53,202 bases of DNA from Ruminococcaceae bacterium UBA6845. Lineage in GTDB: Bacteria > Bacillota > Clostridia > Oscillospirales > Acutalibacteraceae. This document shows positions 8,064 to 15,950 of the stretch, piece after piece. Numbering within the stretch: position 1 is the stretch's first letter; the number at the start of each line of letters is the position of its first letter. Below the pieces are notes generated by a model, which saw nothing but the letters and a program-made list of their open reading frames with translations, did no database searches and was not told the origin of the DNA. The stretch covers positions 1 to 53,202 of the forward strand of contig DKDP01000039.1 in NCBI GenBank assembly GCA_002449395.1. Reading direction: 5' to 3'. The position numbers and the translations under genes were made by a program.

Positions 8064-10091
8064 TTATAACGATTTTAACGCTCCCGTCGGGCAGGAATCA
8101 ACACATTTACGGCAGTTCTTGCAGAACTCAACCGTCTCTTCAGAGTTAAATTCAGGCTTGATAACCGTTGTAAAGCCACGTCCGACAAGTCCAAGGACGC
8201 CTTTTCCGACCTCCTCGTCGCAGACTCTCACGCAGAGATTGCAAAGAATACACTTGTTTTGATCCCTTTCGATACAGACGAGCTTTCTCTCTTTCGGACA
8301 GTTATGCTTGTCACCGTTGAAGCGCTCGGGATGAACGTCATATTCGTTCGCATATCTTATCAGCTTACAGTCGTGATAATCGTGGCATCCGCACTCCAAG
8401 CAGCGTTTTGCCTCGGCAACAGCCTGCTCGGGAGTTAATCCGAGATTGATTTCATCAAAATCGTGCTTTCTTTCCTCTGGTAATCTCTGCGGCATCCTCA
8501 CTCTCGCACATTTCTCACGATCAGCGAGATCCTCGGCGGTTACAATTCTTTCGGAAACAAACGGCTTTTTATATTCCGCATTCTCGCCGTGAAGATATCT
8601 GTCAACAATCTCCGACGCTTTCTGAGCCTCGCCTATGGCTTCAATTGCGATTGAAGCTCCCCTGTTTGTTGCGTCGCCGACCGCAAAAATACCGTCGGCA
8701 GAAGTTCTGAACGTTTTTTCATCGGCTGAGATATTGCCTCTGTTTGTCAATTCAAGCTGCTCGAAGCCCTCAATATTAATCTTCTGACCGATCGCCATAA
8801 TGACGGTATCAAGCTCAATCGTTTCAAATTCGCCCTCAATCGGAACAGGTCTGCGGCGTCCGCCCGCATCGGGCTCTCCGAGCATCATCTTCTGTAACTT
8901 AACAGCTTTTACCTTACCGTTTTCGCCGATAATCTCCGACGGATTGCAAAGGAACTTATATATAACTCCCTCTTCCTCCGCCTCGTCGATCTCAATCTTC
9001 TCGGCAGGCATTTCCGCCCTTGTTCTTCTGTAAATAACGTAAACCTCTTCGGCTCCGAGCCTTACGGCAGAGCGGCAGGCATCCATTGCGGTATTACCGC
9101 CGCCGATAACAGCAACTCTTTTGCCGATATCAACAGGATTTTTCATTGCGACCGAACGGAGAAAATCAATTCCGCCGAGCACACCGTCAAGTTTTTCACC
9201 CTCGACACCCATTGAACTGCTCGTCCACGCACCGATAGCGACGATAACCGCATCGTACTCTTTCTTTATATCGTCAAGCGTAATGTCACTGCCGATTTTA
9301 ATATTGTTTTTCATCTCAACGCCGAGCTCTGCAATTGAACTTATCTCTTCGTCGAGCACCTCTTTTGGAAGTCTGTACTGAGGGATACCGTATCTCAGCA
9401 TACCTCCCATCTTCGGCATTGCGTCAAAAATTGTCACCTTATGACCCTTAACGGCAAGGAAATATGCCACCGTAAGTCCGGCAGGTCCGCCGCCGATTAT
9501 TGCAACGGTTTTTCCGCTCGGCTTTGCAACCTCGGGCATAAACTTGTTGCCCGATTTAAGATCCTCATCAGCGGCAAAGCTCTTGAGAAAAGCGATTGAA
9601 ATCGGCTCTTCAACAAGATGTCTGCGGCACGCCTTTTCACAGGGATGAGGACAGACACGTCCTATTGATGCCGGCAGCGGAACTCTGTCCTTAACGAGCT
9701 CGACCGCCTCCTTAAATTTGCCCTCGGCAATGAGCTTGACATAGCCCTGACAGTCTGTTCCCGCGGGACAGTTGAGTGAGCAGGGTCCCTTGCAGTCGCC
9801 CGTATGATCGGAGAGAAGCAGCTCAAGCGCAATCTTTCTTGAGCGGCGAACCCTCGGCGTGTCGGTGTTTATTACCATTCCGTCCGAGGCAACCGCCGAG
9901 CAGGCTCTGAGGAGCTTCGGAACGTTCTCAGCCTCAACAACACAAAGACCGCACGCACCGTAAGCCTTTACCTCGTCAATATAGCAAAGGGTGGGAATTT
10001 CAATTGAGTTATCACGGGCGATCTGAAGGATCGTCTGACCTTTTTCGGCAACACATTCTTTGCCGTCTATCGTCACTTTAATTTTATCCAT
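8064..10091 (-). CDS. Ferredoxin-domain/GltD-like FAD-NAD(P)H oxidoreductase with C-terminal 4Fe-4S domain (StnC/NfnB-like)
   Basis: 675-aa redox subunit. Residues 1-75 are a NuoG-type [2Fe-2S] domain (C36, C47, C50, C64). Residues 95-155 form a Cys-rich GltD/Fer4_20 helical domain (DHTGDCKGPCSLNCPAGTDC, GRVCPHPCEKAC). FAD is bound at VAIIGGGPAGL (196-206) and NAD(P)H at VAVIGGGNTAMDA (326-338, followed by YRRTRAEMP). The C-terminus carries cysteine clusters for two more 4Fe-4S centres (CILCNLCVRVC and CKNCRKCVDSCPTGAL). The NuoE and NuoF partners directly upstream make this look like the third subunit of an electron-bifurcating transhydrogenase linking NADH, NADPH and ferredoxin. A formate-dehydrogenase or hydrogenase-linked role is possible, but no such catalytic gene is in the window. 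Confidence 0.85.
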   Translation of the reverse strand: MDKIKVTIDGKECVAEKGQTILQIARDNSIEIPTLCYIDEVKAYGACGLCVVEAENVPKLLRACSAVASDGMVINTDTPRVRRSRKIALELLLSDHTGDCKGPCSLNCPAGTDCQGYVKLIAEGKFKEAVELVKDRVPLPASIGRVCPHPCEKACRRHLVEEPISIAFLKSFAADEDLKSGNKFMPEVAKPSGKTVAIIGGGPAGLTVAYFLAVKGHKVTIFDAMPKMGGMLRYGIPQYRLPKEVLDEEISSIAELGVEMKNNIKIGSDITLDDIKKEYDAVIVAIGAWTSSSMGVEGEKLDGVLGGIDFLRSVAMKNPVDIGKRVAVIGGGNTAMDACRSAVRLGAEEVYVIYRRTRAEMPAEKIEIDEAEEEGVIYKFLCNPSEIIGENGKVKAVKLQKMMLGEPDAGGRRRPVPIEGEFETIELDTVIMAIGQKINIEGFEQLELTNRGNISADEKTFRTSADGIFAVGDATNRGASIAIEAIGEAQKASEIVDRYLHGENAEYKKPFVSERIVTAEDLADREKCARVRMPQRLPEERKHDFDEINLGLTPEQAVAEAKRCLECGCHDYHDCKLIRYANEYDVHPERFNGDKHNCPKERKLVCIERDQNKCILCNLCVRVCDEEVGKGVLGLVGRGFTTVIKPEFNSEETVEFCKNCRKCVDSCPTGALKSL

Positions 10092-10103
10092 TCAAATCAC
10101 CTC

Positions 10104-11849
10104 TCATTCTACGCTGACTGCACCGAATCGGCATACGCTGACGCACGATCCGCACTTAATACATTTTTCTTTGTCAATTTTGTGCGCCGACTTAACCTCG
10201 CCGACAATCGCATTTGCAGGGCACTTTTTGGCACAAAGCGTACATCCACGGCATTTTTCTGCGTCGATTGAATACGACAGAAGATCGGGACAGCTCTTTG
10301 CGGGACATTTTTTATCCTTTATATGCGCCTCATATTCGTTTCTGAAATATTTTATTGTTGTAAGAACAGGATTCGGAGCTGTCTGACCGAGACCGCAGAG
10401 CGCGCCGTCCTTAATTGAATAGCAGAGCTCTTCAAGCAGCTCGATATCGCCGTCTTTTCCCTCGCCCTTAACTATCCTGTTGAGAATCTCCAACATTCTC
10501 TTTGTACCGATTCGGCAGTGAATACACTTGCCGCAGGATTCCTTGGCGGTAAAATCAAGAAAGAACTGAGCCATACTTACCATACAGGTAGTCTCGTCCA
10601 TAACAACCATTCCACCCGAGCCCATAATTGCGCCCGTAGCGCCGAGCGCTTTATAGTCGATTACGGTGTCAAGAAGTTCTGCGGGAATACATCCGCCCGA
10701 CGGACCGCCCATCTGAACTGCTTTGAACTCTTTACCGTTCTTTATTCCTCCGCCGATGTCAAATATAACGTCTCTGAGCGTTTTGCCCATCGGTATTTCA
10801 ACAAGGCCGCCCTTTTTAATCTTACCCGTGAGGGCGAAAACCTTTGTACCCTTGCTGCCCTCCGTGCCCATAGAAGCAAAAGCCTCACCGCCGTTTAATA
10901 TGATCCACGAGACATTGGCAAAGGTCTCAACATTGTTTATATTGGACGGCTTATACCAGTAGCCTGACTGAGCCGGGAACGGCGGTTTAAGCCTCGGCAT
11001 ACCTCTCTCGCCCTGGAGAGATTCAATAAGCGCTGTTTCCTCACCGCAGACAAACGCTCCTGCGCCTGCCTTAATTCTCATCTTGCAGGAGAATCCGCTG
11101 TCCATTATATTTTCGCCGAGATAACCTTTGTCCTCAGCTTGTTTAATAGCCTCTTTAAGCCGCTCGATCGCAAGCGGATATTCGGCACGGACATAGACAA
11201 CGGCTTCCTTTGCGCCGATAGCATATGCGCCGATGAGCATACCCTCGATGAGATTGTGAGGATCGCTTTCAATTACGGCTCTGTCCATAAATGCACCGGG
11301 GTCACCCTCATCTGCGTTACAGATAAGATATTTAACATCGCCCTGAGCCTGCCTTGCGGCATTCCATTTGAACCAGGTCGGGAAACCTGCACCGCCACGG
11401 CCTGCAAGACCCGAGATTTTTATCTCCTCGATAACCTCCTCGGGAGTCATTGTCTTAAGCACCTTTTCAAGAGCCTTGTAACCGTCGCCGGCGGTATATT
11501 CATCGATCTTTTCGGGATTGATGATTCCGCAGTGACGAAGAGCAATTCTTGTCTGCTTTTCAAGAAAGAGCTTGTCGTCATCCGATATTTCAAGATCACT
11601 AACGGCGTTTTCACTGCCGTTTACATAGTCAATAATTTTCTCGGCGTCCTCGGGCTGAACCTTCACAAGACGTTTCTTCAGCTCGCCGTTATCGTAGATA
11701 TCAACGATCGGCTCAAGGAAACACATTCCTATACAGCCCGTAACGGTCAGCTCGGAATCGGTTGAACCGATAAGTTTTTCAATCGCCGAATAAACCTTTG
11801 CGGCGCCTGCGGCAATTCCGCAGCTGCCCTCGCCTACAACTATTTTCAT
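10104..11849 (-). CDS. NuoF/HydB-like FMN-iron-sulfur NADH-binding subunit
   Basis: 581-aa flavin subunit resembling HydB of bifurcating hydrogenases and NuoF of complex I. A short thioredoxin-like domain holds C10, C39 and C43. The NADH/FMN domain is GLAGRGGAGFPTWFKWNAAR, NADEGDPGAFMDRAVIESDP and GAGAFVCGEETALIESLQGE. The 4Fe-4S ligands are ESCGKCIHCRIGT plus ALCGLGQTAPNPV. The C-terminus has two ferredoxin motifs (CRGCTLCAKKCPANAI and CIKCGSCVSVCRFGAV). The first N-terminal cysteine seen in HydB is replaced here. It starts 2 nt after the NuoE-like stop and ends 12 nt before the GltD-like gene, so the three form one operon. Confidence 0.92.
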   Translation of the reverse strand: MKIVVGEGSCGIAAGAAKVYSAIEKLIGSTDSELTVTGCIGMCFLEPIVDIYDNGELKKRLVKVQPEDAEKIIDYVNGSENAVSDLEISDDDKLFLEKQTRIALRHCGIINPEKIDEYTAGDGYKALEKVLKTMTPEEVIEEIKISGLAGRGGAGFPTWFKWNAARQAQGDVKYLICNADEGDPGAFMDRAVIESDPHNLIEGMLIGAYAIGAKEAVVYVRAEYPLAIERLKEAIKQAEDKGYLGENIMDSGFSCKMRIKAGAGAFVCGEETALIESLQGERGMPRLKPPFPAQSGYWYKPSNINNVETFANVSWIILNGGEAFASMGTEGSKGTKVFALTGKIKKGGLVEIPMGKTLRDVIFDIGGGIKNGKEFKAVQMGGPSGGCIPAELLDTVIDYKALGATGAIMGSGGMVVMDETTCMVSMAQFFLDFTAKESCGKCIHCRIGTKRMLEILNRIVKGEGKDGDIELLEELCYSIKDGALCGLGQTAPNPVLTTIKYFRNEYEAHIKDKKCPAKSCPDLLSYSIDAEKCRGCTLCAKKCPANAIVGEVKSAHKIDKEKCIKCGSCVSVCRFGAVSVE

Positions 11850-11851
11850 TT

Positions 11852-12334
11852 TCAGCCCTCCTCTCTGAGTTGACGGAGAATCTCAACAGCCTTTGCAGGC
11901 GTGAGACTTCCGTACGTTTCACCGTTTATCATCATTACGGGAGAAAGACTGCAGCAGCCGAGGCAAGCGACATTTTTAAGAGTAAAAAGTCCGTCGTCGG
12001 TCGTCTCGCCGTCAGCGATGCCGAGTTCCTGCGTTATAGCCGCCTCAATTCGCTGTGAACCGTTAACGTGGCACGCAGTACCCTGGCAGAGCATAATCAA
12101 ATATTTGCCGACAGGCTTCAGTCTGAACTGTGAATAAAAGGTGGCAACACCCATAACCTTTGCAGGCGAAACGCCGATGCGCTCGGCAATGCAATAAAGC
12201 ACGTCGGTCGGCAGATATCCGTAAATCTCCTGAGCGTGCTGAAGAATGGTTATAAGACTGCCGTCCGTATCGCCGTACTCGTCAAGCACGGGTTTAATAA
12301 GCGACAGATCGCTTTTTTTACAACAACAATTCAT
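11852..12334 (-). CDS. NuoE/HydC-like [2Fe-2S] subunit
   Basis: 160-aa thioredoxin-like ferredoxin subunit of the NADH-oxidising module. The four [2Fe-2S] ligands are visible as C83/C88 (CQGTAC) and C124/C128 (CLGCC), with the family signatures GVATFYSQF and NVACLGCC. The N-terminal helical part (LITILQHAQEIYGYLP) is normal. GGGGGA precedes the ATG. First gene of the operon, behind the promoter at 12374-12402. Confidence 0.93.
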   Translation of the reverse strand: MNCCCKKSDLSLIKPVLDEYGDTDGSLITILQHAQEIYGYLPTDVLYCIAERIGVSPAKVMGVATFYSQFRLKPVGKYLIMLCQGTACHVNGSQRIEAAITQELGIADGETTDDGLFTLKNVACLGCCSLSPVMMINGETYGSLTPAKAVEILRQLREEG

Positions 12335-12373
12335 TGCAAATCCCCCATTTTCTTTTTTCGCTGAATTTCTTTG

Positions 12374-12402
12374 ATTTTAACACAAATTCGTTTTATTATC
12401 AA
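12374..12402 (-). promoter_or_regulatory. Promoter of the NuoE/NuoF/GltD-like operon
   Basis: The minus strand reads TTGATA (12397-12402), a 17-nt spacer and TAAAAT (12374-12379). A TGT directly before the -10 gives an extended -10 element. The leader is about 35 nt. Confidence 0.7.
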
Positions 12403-12421
12403 TAATATATCATTAAAAAAT

Positions 12422-12453
12422 AAAGGAAAAAGCGACCTCTTTTCAGAAGCCGC
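12422..12453 (-). terminator. Terminator after the glycerophosphodiesterase gene
   Basis: Minus-strand hairpin GCGGCTTCT-GAAA-AGAGGTCGC (9 bp with G-U pairs and a GAAA loop), followed by TTTTTCCTTTATTTTTT. It lies 40 bp beyond the stop codon. Confidence 0.85.
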
Positions 12454-12492
12454 CGAATTATTTTGAAAATACCGCTGTTATGTGATATTGCT

Positions 12493-13248
12493 TTAAATTT
12501 TTTCAATAACCTCACGTGCAAAATTCGGCACATCGGTAATAACGCCGTCAACTCCCAGCTTAACAAGTCTTTTGATATCGCTTTCCTTGTTAACCGTCCA
12601 GGGATTGACTTCCATTCCGTTTTTATGTGCCTCATCGACAAGGCGTTTATCGACAAGCCAAAGATACGGGTGAAGTGCATCGGCGCCGATACATTTTGCA
12701 AAATCAACCTCTTTACCGAGGATTCTGAGAAAATGAGGGCTGTTCGGACTGTAAAGGAAACCTGTCTTACAGTCTGCGTCAACGTCCTTGCAGGTTGTCA
12801 ATGCAATCGGATCAAAGCTGGAGATGAGCAGCCTGTCAAAAAGTCCGTGTGCTTTAACCATTTCAATGGTTTTCGGCACAACCGTATAATCGCCGTTTTT
12901 CGGCGGCTTTATTTCAATATTGAGAACCTTAAGATTCGCCTTTTCGCAAAGAGTGAGAAATTCCTCAAGAGTGGGAATCCTTGTGCCCTTATACGCTCTG
13001 TGAAAGTATGATCCGAAATCAAGGGTTTTGAGGTAATCGAGAGTTTTCGTTGTTATAAGTCCCTTGCCGTCCGAGGTCTCGTCAATCGTATAATTATGAC
13101 ATATAACGGGAACACCGTCAAAGGTCAGGTGAACGTCGGTTTCAAAGCCGTCTGCGTGAAAATCAATGGATTTTCTGAATGCCGGCAGAGTGTTCTGCGG
13201 CGCAATTTTATTAGCTCCCCTGTGGGAAATAATATTACATACAGCCAT
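12493..13248 (-). CDS. Glycerophosphodiester phosphodiesterase (GDPD family)
   Basis: Hydrolyses glycerophosphodiesters to glycerol 3-phosphate and an alcohol. The 251-aa protein has the TIM-barrel GDPD motifs: ISHRGANKIAPQNTLPAF at the N-terminus (catalytic His), GFETDVHLTFDGVPVICHN (metal Glu/Asp and second catalytic His), and LNIEIKPPKN. There is no signal peptide, so it is probably cytoplasmic. The ATG at 13246-13248 has GGAGG 7 nt upstream; a longer ORF to 13332 has no family support. It is monocistronic, divergent from the EamA permease. Confidence 0.93.
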   Translation of the reverse strand: MAVCNIISHRGANKIAPQNTLPAFRKSIDFHADGFETDVHLTFDGVPVICHNYTIDETSDGKGLITTKTLDYLKTLDFGSYFHRAYKGTRIPTLEEFLTLCEKANLKVLNIEIKPPKNGDYTVVPKTIEMVKAHGLFDRLLISSFDPIALTTCKDVDADCKTGFLYSPNSPHFLRILGKEVDFAKCIGADALHPYLWLVDKRLVDEAHKNGMEVNPWTVNKESDIKRLVKLGVDGVITDVPNFAREVIEKI

Positions 13249-13288
13249 TTTCAATCCTCCGTATTTAAAAACATTTTTATTGCTTAAT

Positions 13289-13316
13289 ATTATACCATAT
13301 TCAGCCGAAAAATCAA
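13289..13316 (-). promoter_or_regulatory. Glycerophosphodiesterase promoter
   Basis: The minus strand reads TTGATT (13311-13316), a 16-nt spacer and TATAAT (13289-13294), with an extended -10 (TGG just before TATAAT). It lies back to back with the divergent promoter at 13326-13354, leaving 9 bp between the -35 boxes. Confidence 0.75.
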
Positions 13317-13325
13317 ATATTTTAT

Positions 13326-13354
13326 TTGACATTCTACGTCACTGCTGATAAAAT
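13326..13354 (+). promoter_or_regulatory. EamA permease promoter
   Basis: TTGACA (13326-13331), 17-nt spacer, TAAAAT (13349-13354). The nearby TATAAT at 13356 would need a 24-nt spacer and was not used. The leader is about 60 nt. Confidence 0.75.
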
Positions 13355-13422
13355 GTATAATCGTGGGCAGCGGGAAATCCGTCGCCCACACAAAGATTTT
13401 CAGATTAGAGGTTTATTGTTCT

Positions 13423-14334
13423 ATGGCAAAAAAAATGCGAATCATCGGACCGATATTGCTCATCAGCGCCGCAATGATATGGGGTCTTTCCTTTGTTGCA
13501 CAGAAGCAGGGAATGGAATACGTTGAGGGCTTCACCTTTAACGGTATCAGAAGTCTTATCGGCGGAATTGTTCTCCTGCCCGTAATTTTCTTCAGATCAA
13601 GAAAAAATCCCGTTAAGCTCTCCCCTGTTAAAAAAAAGCAGAACCGCAAGGACAACATAAAGGGAATACTTATTGTCGGCACAATGCTTTGCATCGGTTC
13701 AAATCTTCAGCAGTTTGCCTTTGACTACATAGAGCCCGGCAAGGTCGGATTCATAACAGCGCTTTATATGCTCCTTGTTCCGCTCATTTCTTTCATTGTA
13801 TACAAGAAAAAACAGCCCGTAACAACCTGGATCGGAGTTATCCTCGGCGTAGGCGGACTGTATATGATCTGTATGGGCGGAGCATCCTCGTTCTCCCTCG
13901 GCAAGGGTGAAATTCTCGCAATGCTTTGCTCAATTGCATTTGCTCTTCACATCATCGTGATTGACAAGTATGCGCCGAAAATTGACGCCATCGTTCTTTC
14001 CTGCGGTCAGTACCTTGTTACCGGCGTTGTTTCCTGCATACTTATGTTTATCTTTGAAAAGCCCGATATCGGCAATATTATGCAAGCTGCCGTGCCGATC
14101 CTTTATGCGGGTATAATGAGCTGCAGCTGTGCTTTCACATTCCAGATCATCGGTCAGAAATATACCGAGCCCACACTCGCAAGTATGCTTCTGTGTACCG
14201 AATCTGTTTTCTCCGTTATATTCTCGTTCATCATTCTCGGCGAGAGAATGACGGGAATCGAATATGTCGGATGTGCGGTTATGTTCACCGCCATTATCAT
14301 TGCCCAGTTGCCGGCAAAGAAGAAGGCGCAGTAA
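13423..14334 (+). CDS. EamA/DMT-family membrane transporter
   Basis: 303-aa drug/metabolite transporter-superfamily permease with about ten transmembrane helices in two EamA repeats. The N-terminal repeat starts ILLISAAMIWGLSFVAQKQG. The second repeat ends LLCTESVFSVIFSFIILGER followed by MTGIEYVGCAVMFTAIIIAQ, the typical EamA finish. The substrate cannot be read from sequence; amino acids or small metabolites are common. The ATG at 13423 starts the conserved MAKKMRIIGPILL region. Its 3' end overlaps the convergent DUF4830 gene by 38 bp. Confidence 0.92.
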   Translation: MAKKMRIIGPILLISAAMIWGLSFVAQKQGMEYVEGFTFNGIRSLIGGIVLLPVIFFRSRKNPVKLSPVKKKQNRKDNIKGILIVGTMLCIGSNLQQFAFDYIEPGKVGFITALYMLLVPLISFIVYKKKQPVTTWIGVILGVGGLYMICMGGASSFSLGKGEILAMLCSIAFALHIIVIDKYAPKIDAIVLSCGQYLVTGVVSCILMFIFEKPDIGNIMQAAVPILYAGIMSCSCAFTFQIIGQKYTEPTLASMLLCTESVFSVIFSFIILGERMTGIEYVGCAVMFTAIIIAQLPAKKKAQ

Positions 14335-14818
14335 CCTTTTGATTCGGAAATTCAAAGCCCTGAATAAACCCGTTTTGCTCTATTGACGAAATATCGCCGC
14401 CTATTACGGCACCGTCATAAACCAATAATGTTGCCCTGATGTATCCGCTGTCAGCCGGGTAGTCGGGGTAATTTTTTATATTAAAAATCCACTTCTTAGC
14501 TCTGAAGCCCTTATACGGCTCAAGGTCGAGACCCTGATTTTTTTGAATCACATTGTATGCCGAATATGTATCGTTAAACTCGGACGGAATAATAACCTCA
14601 CGAACCTCTACCGGCTCCTCATCAACCGTCCATCCGAACTGAGAAAGAAAAGAAATACAGTCCGCAGCGCTCTTGGCTTTATAGCTGATCGAGCCGTCAT
14701 TGACAACAGGCTTCTTTCGGCTTGTGAGTGCAAGCGTTCCCGCAACGAGAACGCAGATTACAATACAAAGAGCAATGATAAGTCTGGGCTTGTTCGCCTT
14801 GAATGAAAATACAAACAT
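14297..14818 (-). CDS. DUF4830 membrane-anchored protein
   Basis: 173 aa. One N-terminal transmembrane helix (LIIALCIVICVLVAGTLALT) is followed by an extracytoplasmic DUF4830-type domain: FLSQFGWTVDEEPVEVREVI, IPSEFNDTYSAYNVIQKNQG, NIKNYPDYPADSGYIRATLL, YDGAVIGGDISSIEQNGFIQ. The family is common in Clostridia and its function is unknown. The gene follows the YfcE-like gene by about 60 bp and overlaps the convergent EamA gene by 38 bp. Its ribosome binding site is complementary to an upstream stretch (see 14824-14870). Confidence 0.85.
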   Translation of the reverse strand: MFVFSFKANKPRLIIALCIVICVLVAGTLALTSRKKPVVNDGSISYKAKSAADCISFLSQFGWTVDEEPVEVREVIIPSEFNDTYSAYNVIQKNQGLDLEPYKGFRAKKWIFNIKNYPDYPADSGYIRATLLVYDGAVIGGDISSIEQNGFIQGFEFPNQKVTAPSSLPATGQ

Positions 14819-14823
14819 AATTT

Positions 14824-14870
14824 AACCTCCGTTTATTGACTACTTTAATGTATGCTTTCAAACGGAGGTT
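14824..14870 (-). promoter_or_regulatory. Possible RBS-sequestering hairpin before the DUF4830 gene
   Basis: The Shine-Dalgarno segment AAACGGAGGTT (minus strand, 14824-14834) is perfectly complementary over 11 bp to AACCTCCGTTT just upstream (14860-14870), with a 25-nt loop. If transcription comes from the YfcE-like gene, the hairpin would hide the RBS. It has no T-run, so it is not a typical terminator. Confidence 0.55.
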
Positions 14871-14877
14871 TATTACT

Positions 14878-15345
14878 TTAATATCTATACAGATCACACA
14901 GAATCGGCATTATCCCCTTGTCGGTTATATCGACCATCGCATATTTGCCGACCGAAACGGAGCCGGGATTAACATACCAAATTTCATCCTCATATTTTGT
15001 GTCAGGGACGTGCGTATGACCGTATAATGCAATAGAAGCGTTGCAGGAACGGGCTTTTATCATCATCCCGGAAAGCGAATATTTTACGCTTTCGTTATGT
15101 CCGTGGGCAGCATAGACAATCGCTCCGCCGAATTTTTCAAGAATAAACGGCGGCAAATCGGAATTAAAGTCGCAGTTTCCGCATACGGCATAAAGTTTAA
15201 TTTCCGGATGCAGCTCTTTCACAAAATCAATGTCCCTCTCGCCGTCACCGAGAAAAATAACGGCATCCGCCTCAGGGTGGAGCTCAACAGCTTCAAGCAA
15301 AAGATTTTTTCTGCCGTGCGAATCGGACAAAACAAGCAGGCGCAT
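14878..15345 (-). CDS. YfcE/MJ0936-type metallophosphoesterase
   Basis: 155-aa calcineurin-like phosphodiesterase. The metal and catalytic blocks are all present in order: LSDSHG (D8, H10), FLGDGERD, CGNCD, AAHGH, LYGHTHVPD and VNPGSVS. Family members cleave cyclic nucleotides or phosphodiesters in vitro with Mn2+; the natural substrate is uncertain. AAAGGGG precedes the ATG. It is divergent from the small-gene cassette at 15402 and probably co-transcribed with the DUF4830 gene. Confidence 0.93.
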   Translation of the reverse strand: MRLLVLSDSHGRKNLLLEAVELHPEADAVIFLGDGERDIDFVKELHPEIKLYAVCGNCDFNSDLPPFILEKFGGAIVYAAHGHNESVKYSLSGMMIKARSCNASIALYGHTHVPDTKYEDEIWYVNPGSVSVGKYAMVDITDKGIMPILCDLYRY

Positions 15346-15401
15346 ACATACAACCCCTTTCGTAATATTATTTATTATAAATCATTGGAGTGTGAGTGTA
15401 A

Positions 15402-15617
15402 ATGGCAAATAACGATTTTCAGAATTTTTTCTCCGCACCGAAGAATAAGGCTGAAGCCGAAGAAAAGGCCAACAAGCTGATAAGCGGTCTTAAAGCGGAC
15501 GAGAAAAGTGAGCTTGATGAAATTCTCAGCGACAGGGACAAAATCAATGCGGTTCTCTCCTCATCTGCCGCTCGGAAAATAATGGAAAAGCTGAACGGCA
15601 AAAAAGATGGACATTAA
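15402..15617 (+). CDS. Small charged helical protein, function unknown (first of three)
   Basis: 71 aa with no recognised family. It is very rich in Lys, Glu, Asp and Ala (NKAEAEEKANKLISGLKADE) and should be almost wholly alpha-helical; there is no signal or membrane segment. Support comes from tight linkage: the next gene starts inside its 3' end (11-nt overlap), and the third follows closely. The RBS (GGAG, about 12 nt upstream) is weak. Confidence 0.7.
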   Translation: MANNDFQNFFSAPKNKAEAEEKANKLISGLKADEKSELDEILSDRDKINAVLSSSAARKIMEKLNGKKDGH

Positions 15618-15948
15618 CGATATTCTTTCCTCGCTCACTCCCGATGACATAGAAGAGCTCAAAGCGACCGCCGAAGCCGTTTTCGGTCAGTCGGGCGGAT
15701 CGTCGGATAAGCAAAAACAAGCGGAGAACAGCAATCCTTTTTCATCGTTCGATCCAAAAATGATTGGGAAAATTACAAAAATAATGGGAGCTATGAACAG
15801 CGAATCGGGCCGCAGATGCAAACTGATTGAGGCTCTTAAACCGAATCTCAGCCCGGAGAGACAAAAAAGAGCCGATCAGGCAATACAAATTCTCAAGCTG
15901 CTTGAGATTTTACCGTTGATTAATAACCTTACAGATCGGGATGATTAA
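15607..15948 (+). CDS. Small soluble protein, function unknown (second of three)
   Basis: 113 aa. It starts with an acidic helix (MDINDILSSLTPDDIEELKA), then a Ser/Gly/Gln-rich linker (GQSGGSSDKQKQAENSNPF). A basic helical C-terminal half follows (KITKIMGAMNSESGRRCKLI, LKPNLSPERQKRADQAIQIL, LKLLEILPLI). The C-terminal pattern (glycine-arginine pair, then LxPYLS-like and KxLxL) resembles small proteins that recur in clostridial small-gene cassettes; this is from memory and no name can be given. It overlaps its neighbour by 11 nt and ends 2 nt before the next gene. Confidence 0.7.
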   Translation: MDINDILSSLTPDDIEELKATAEAVFGQSGGSSDKQKQAENSNPFSSFDPKMIGKITKIMGAMNSESGRRCKLIEALKPNLSPERQKRADQAIQILKLLEILPLINNLTDRDD

Positions 15949-15950
15949 CA

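Noticed and set aside
9121..9381. Plus-strand ORFs inside the GltD-like gene
   Set aside because: Low-complexity Ser/Pro/Ile translations typical of the reverse strand of a Gly/Glu-rich coding region.
13356..13361. Perfect TATAAT upstream of the EamA gene as the -10 box
   Set aside because: The only good -35 (13326) would be 24 nt away; the TAAAAT at 13349 gives the correct 17-nt spacing.
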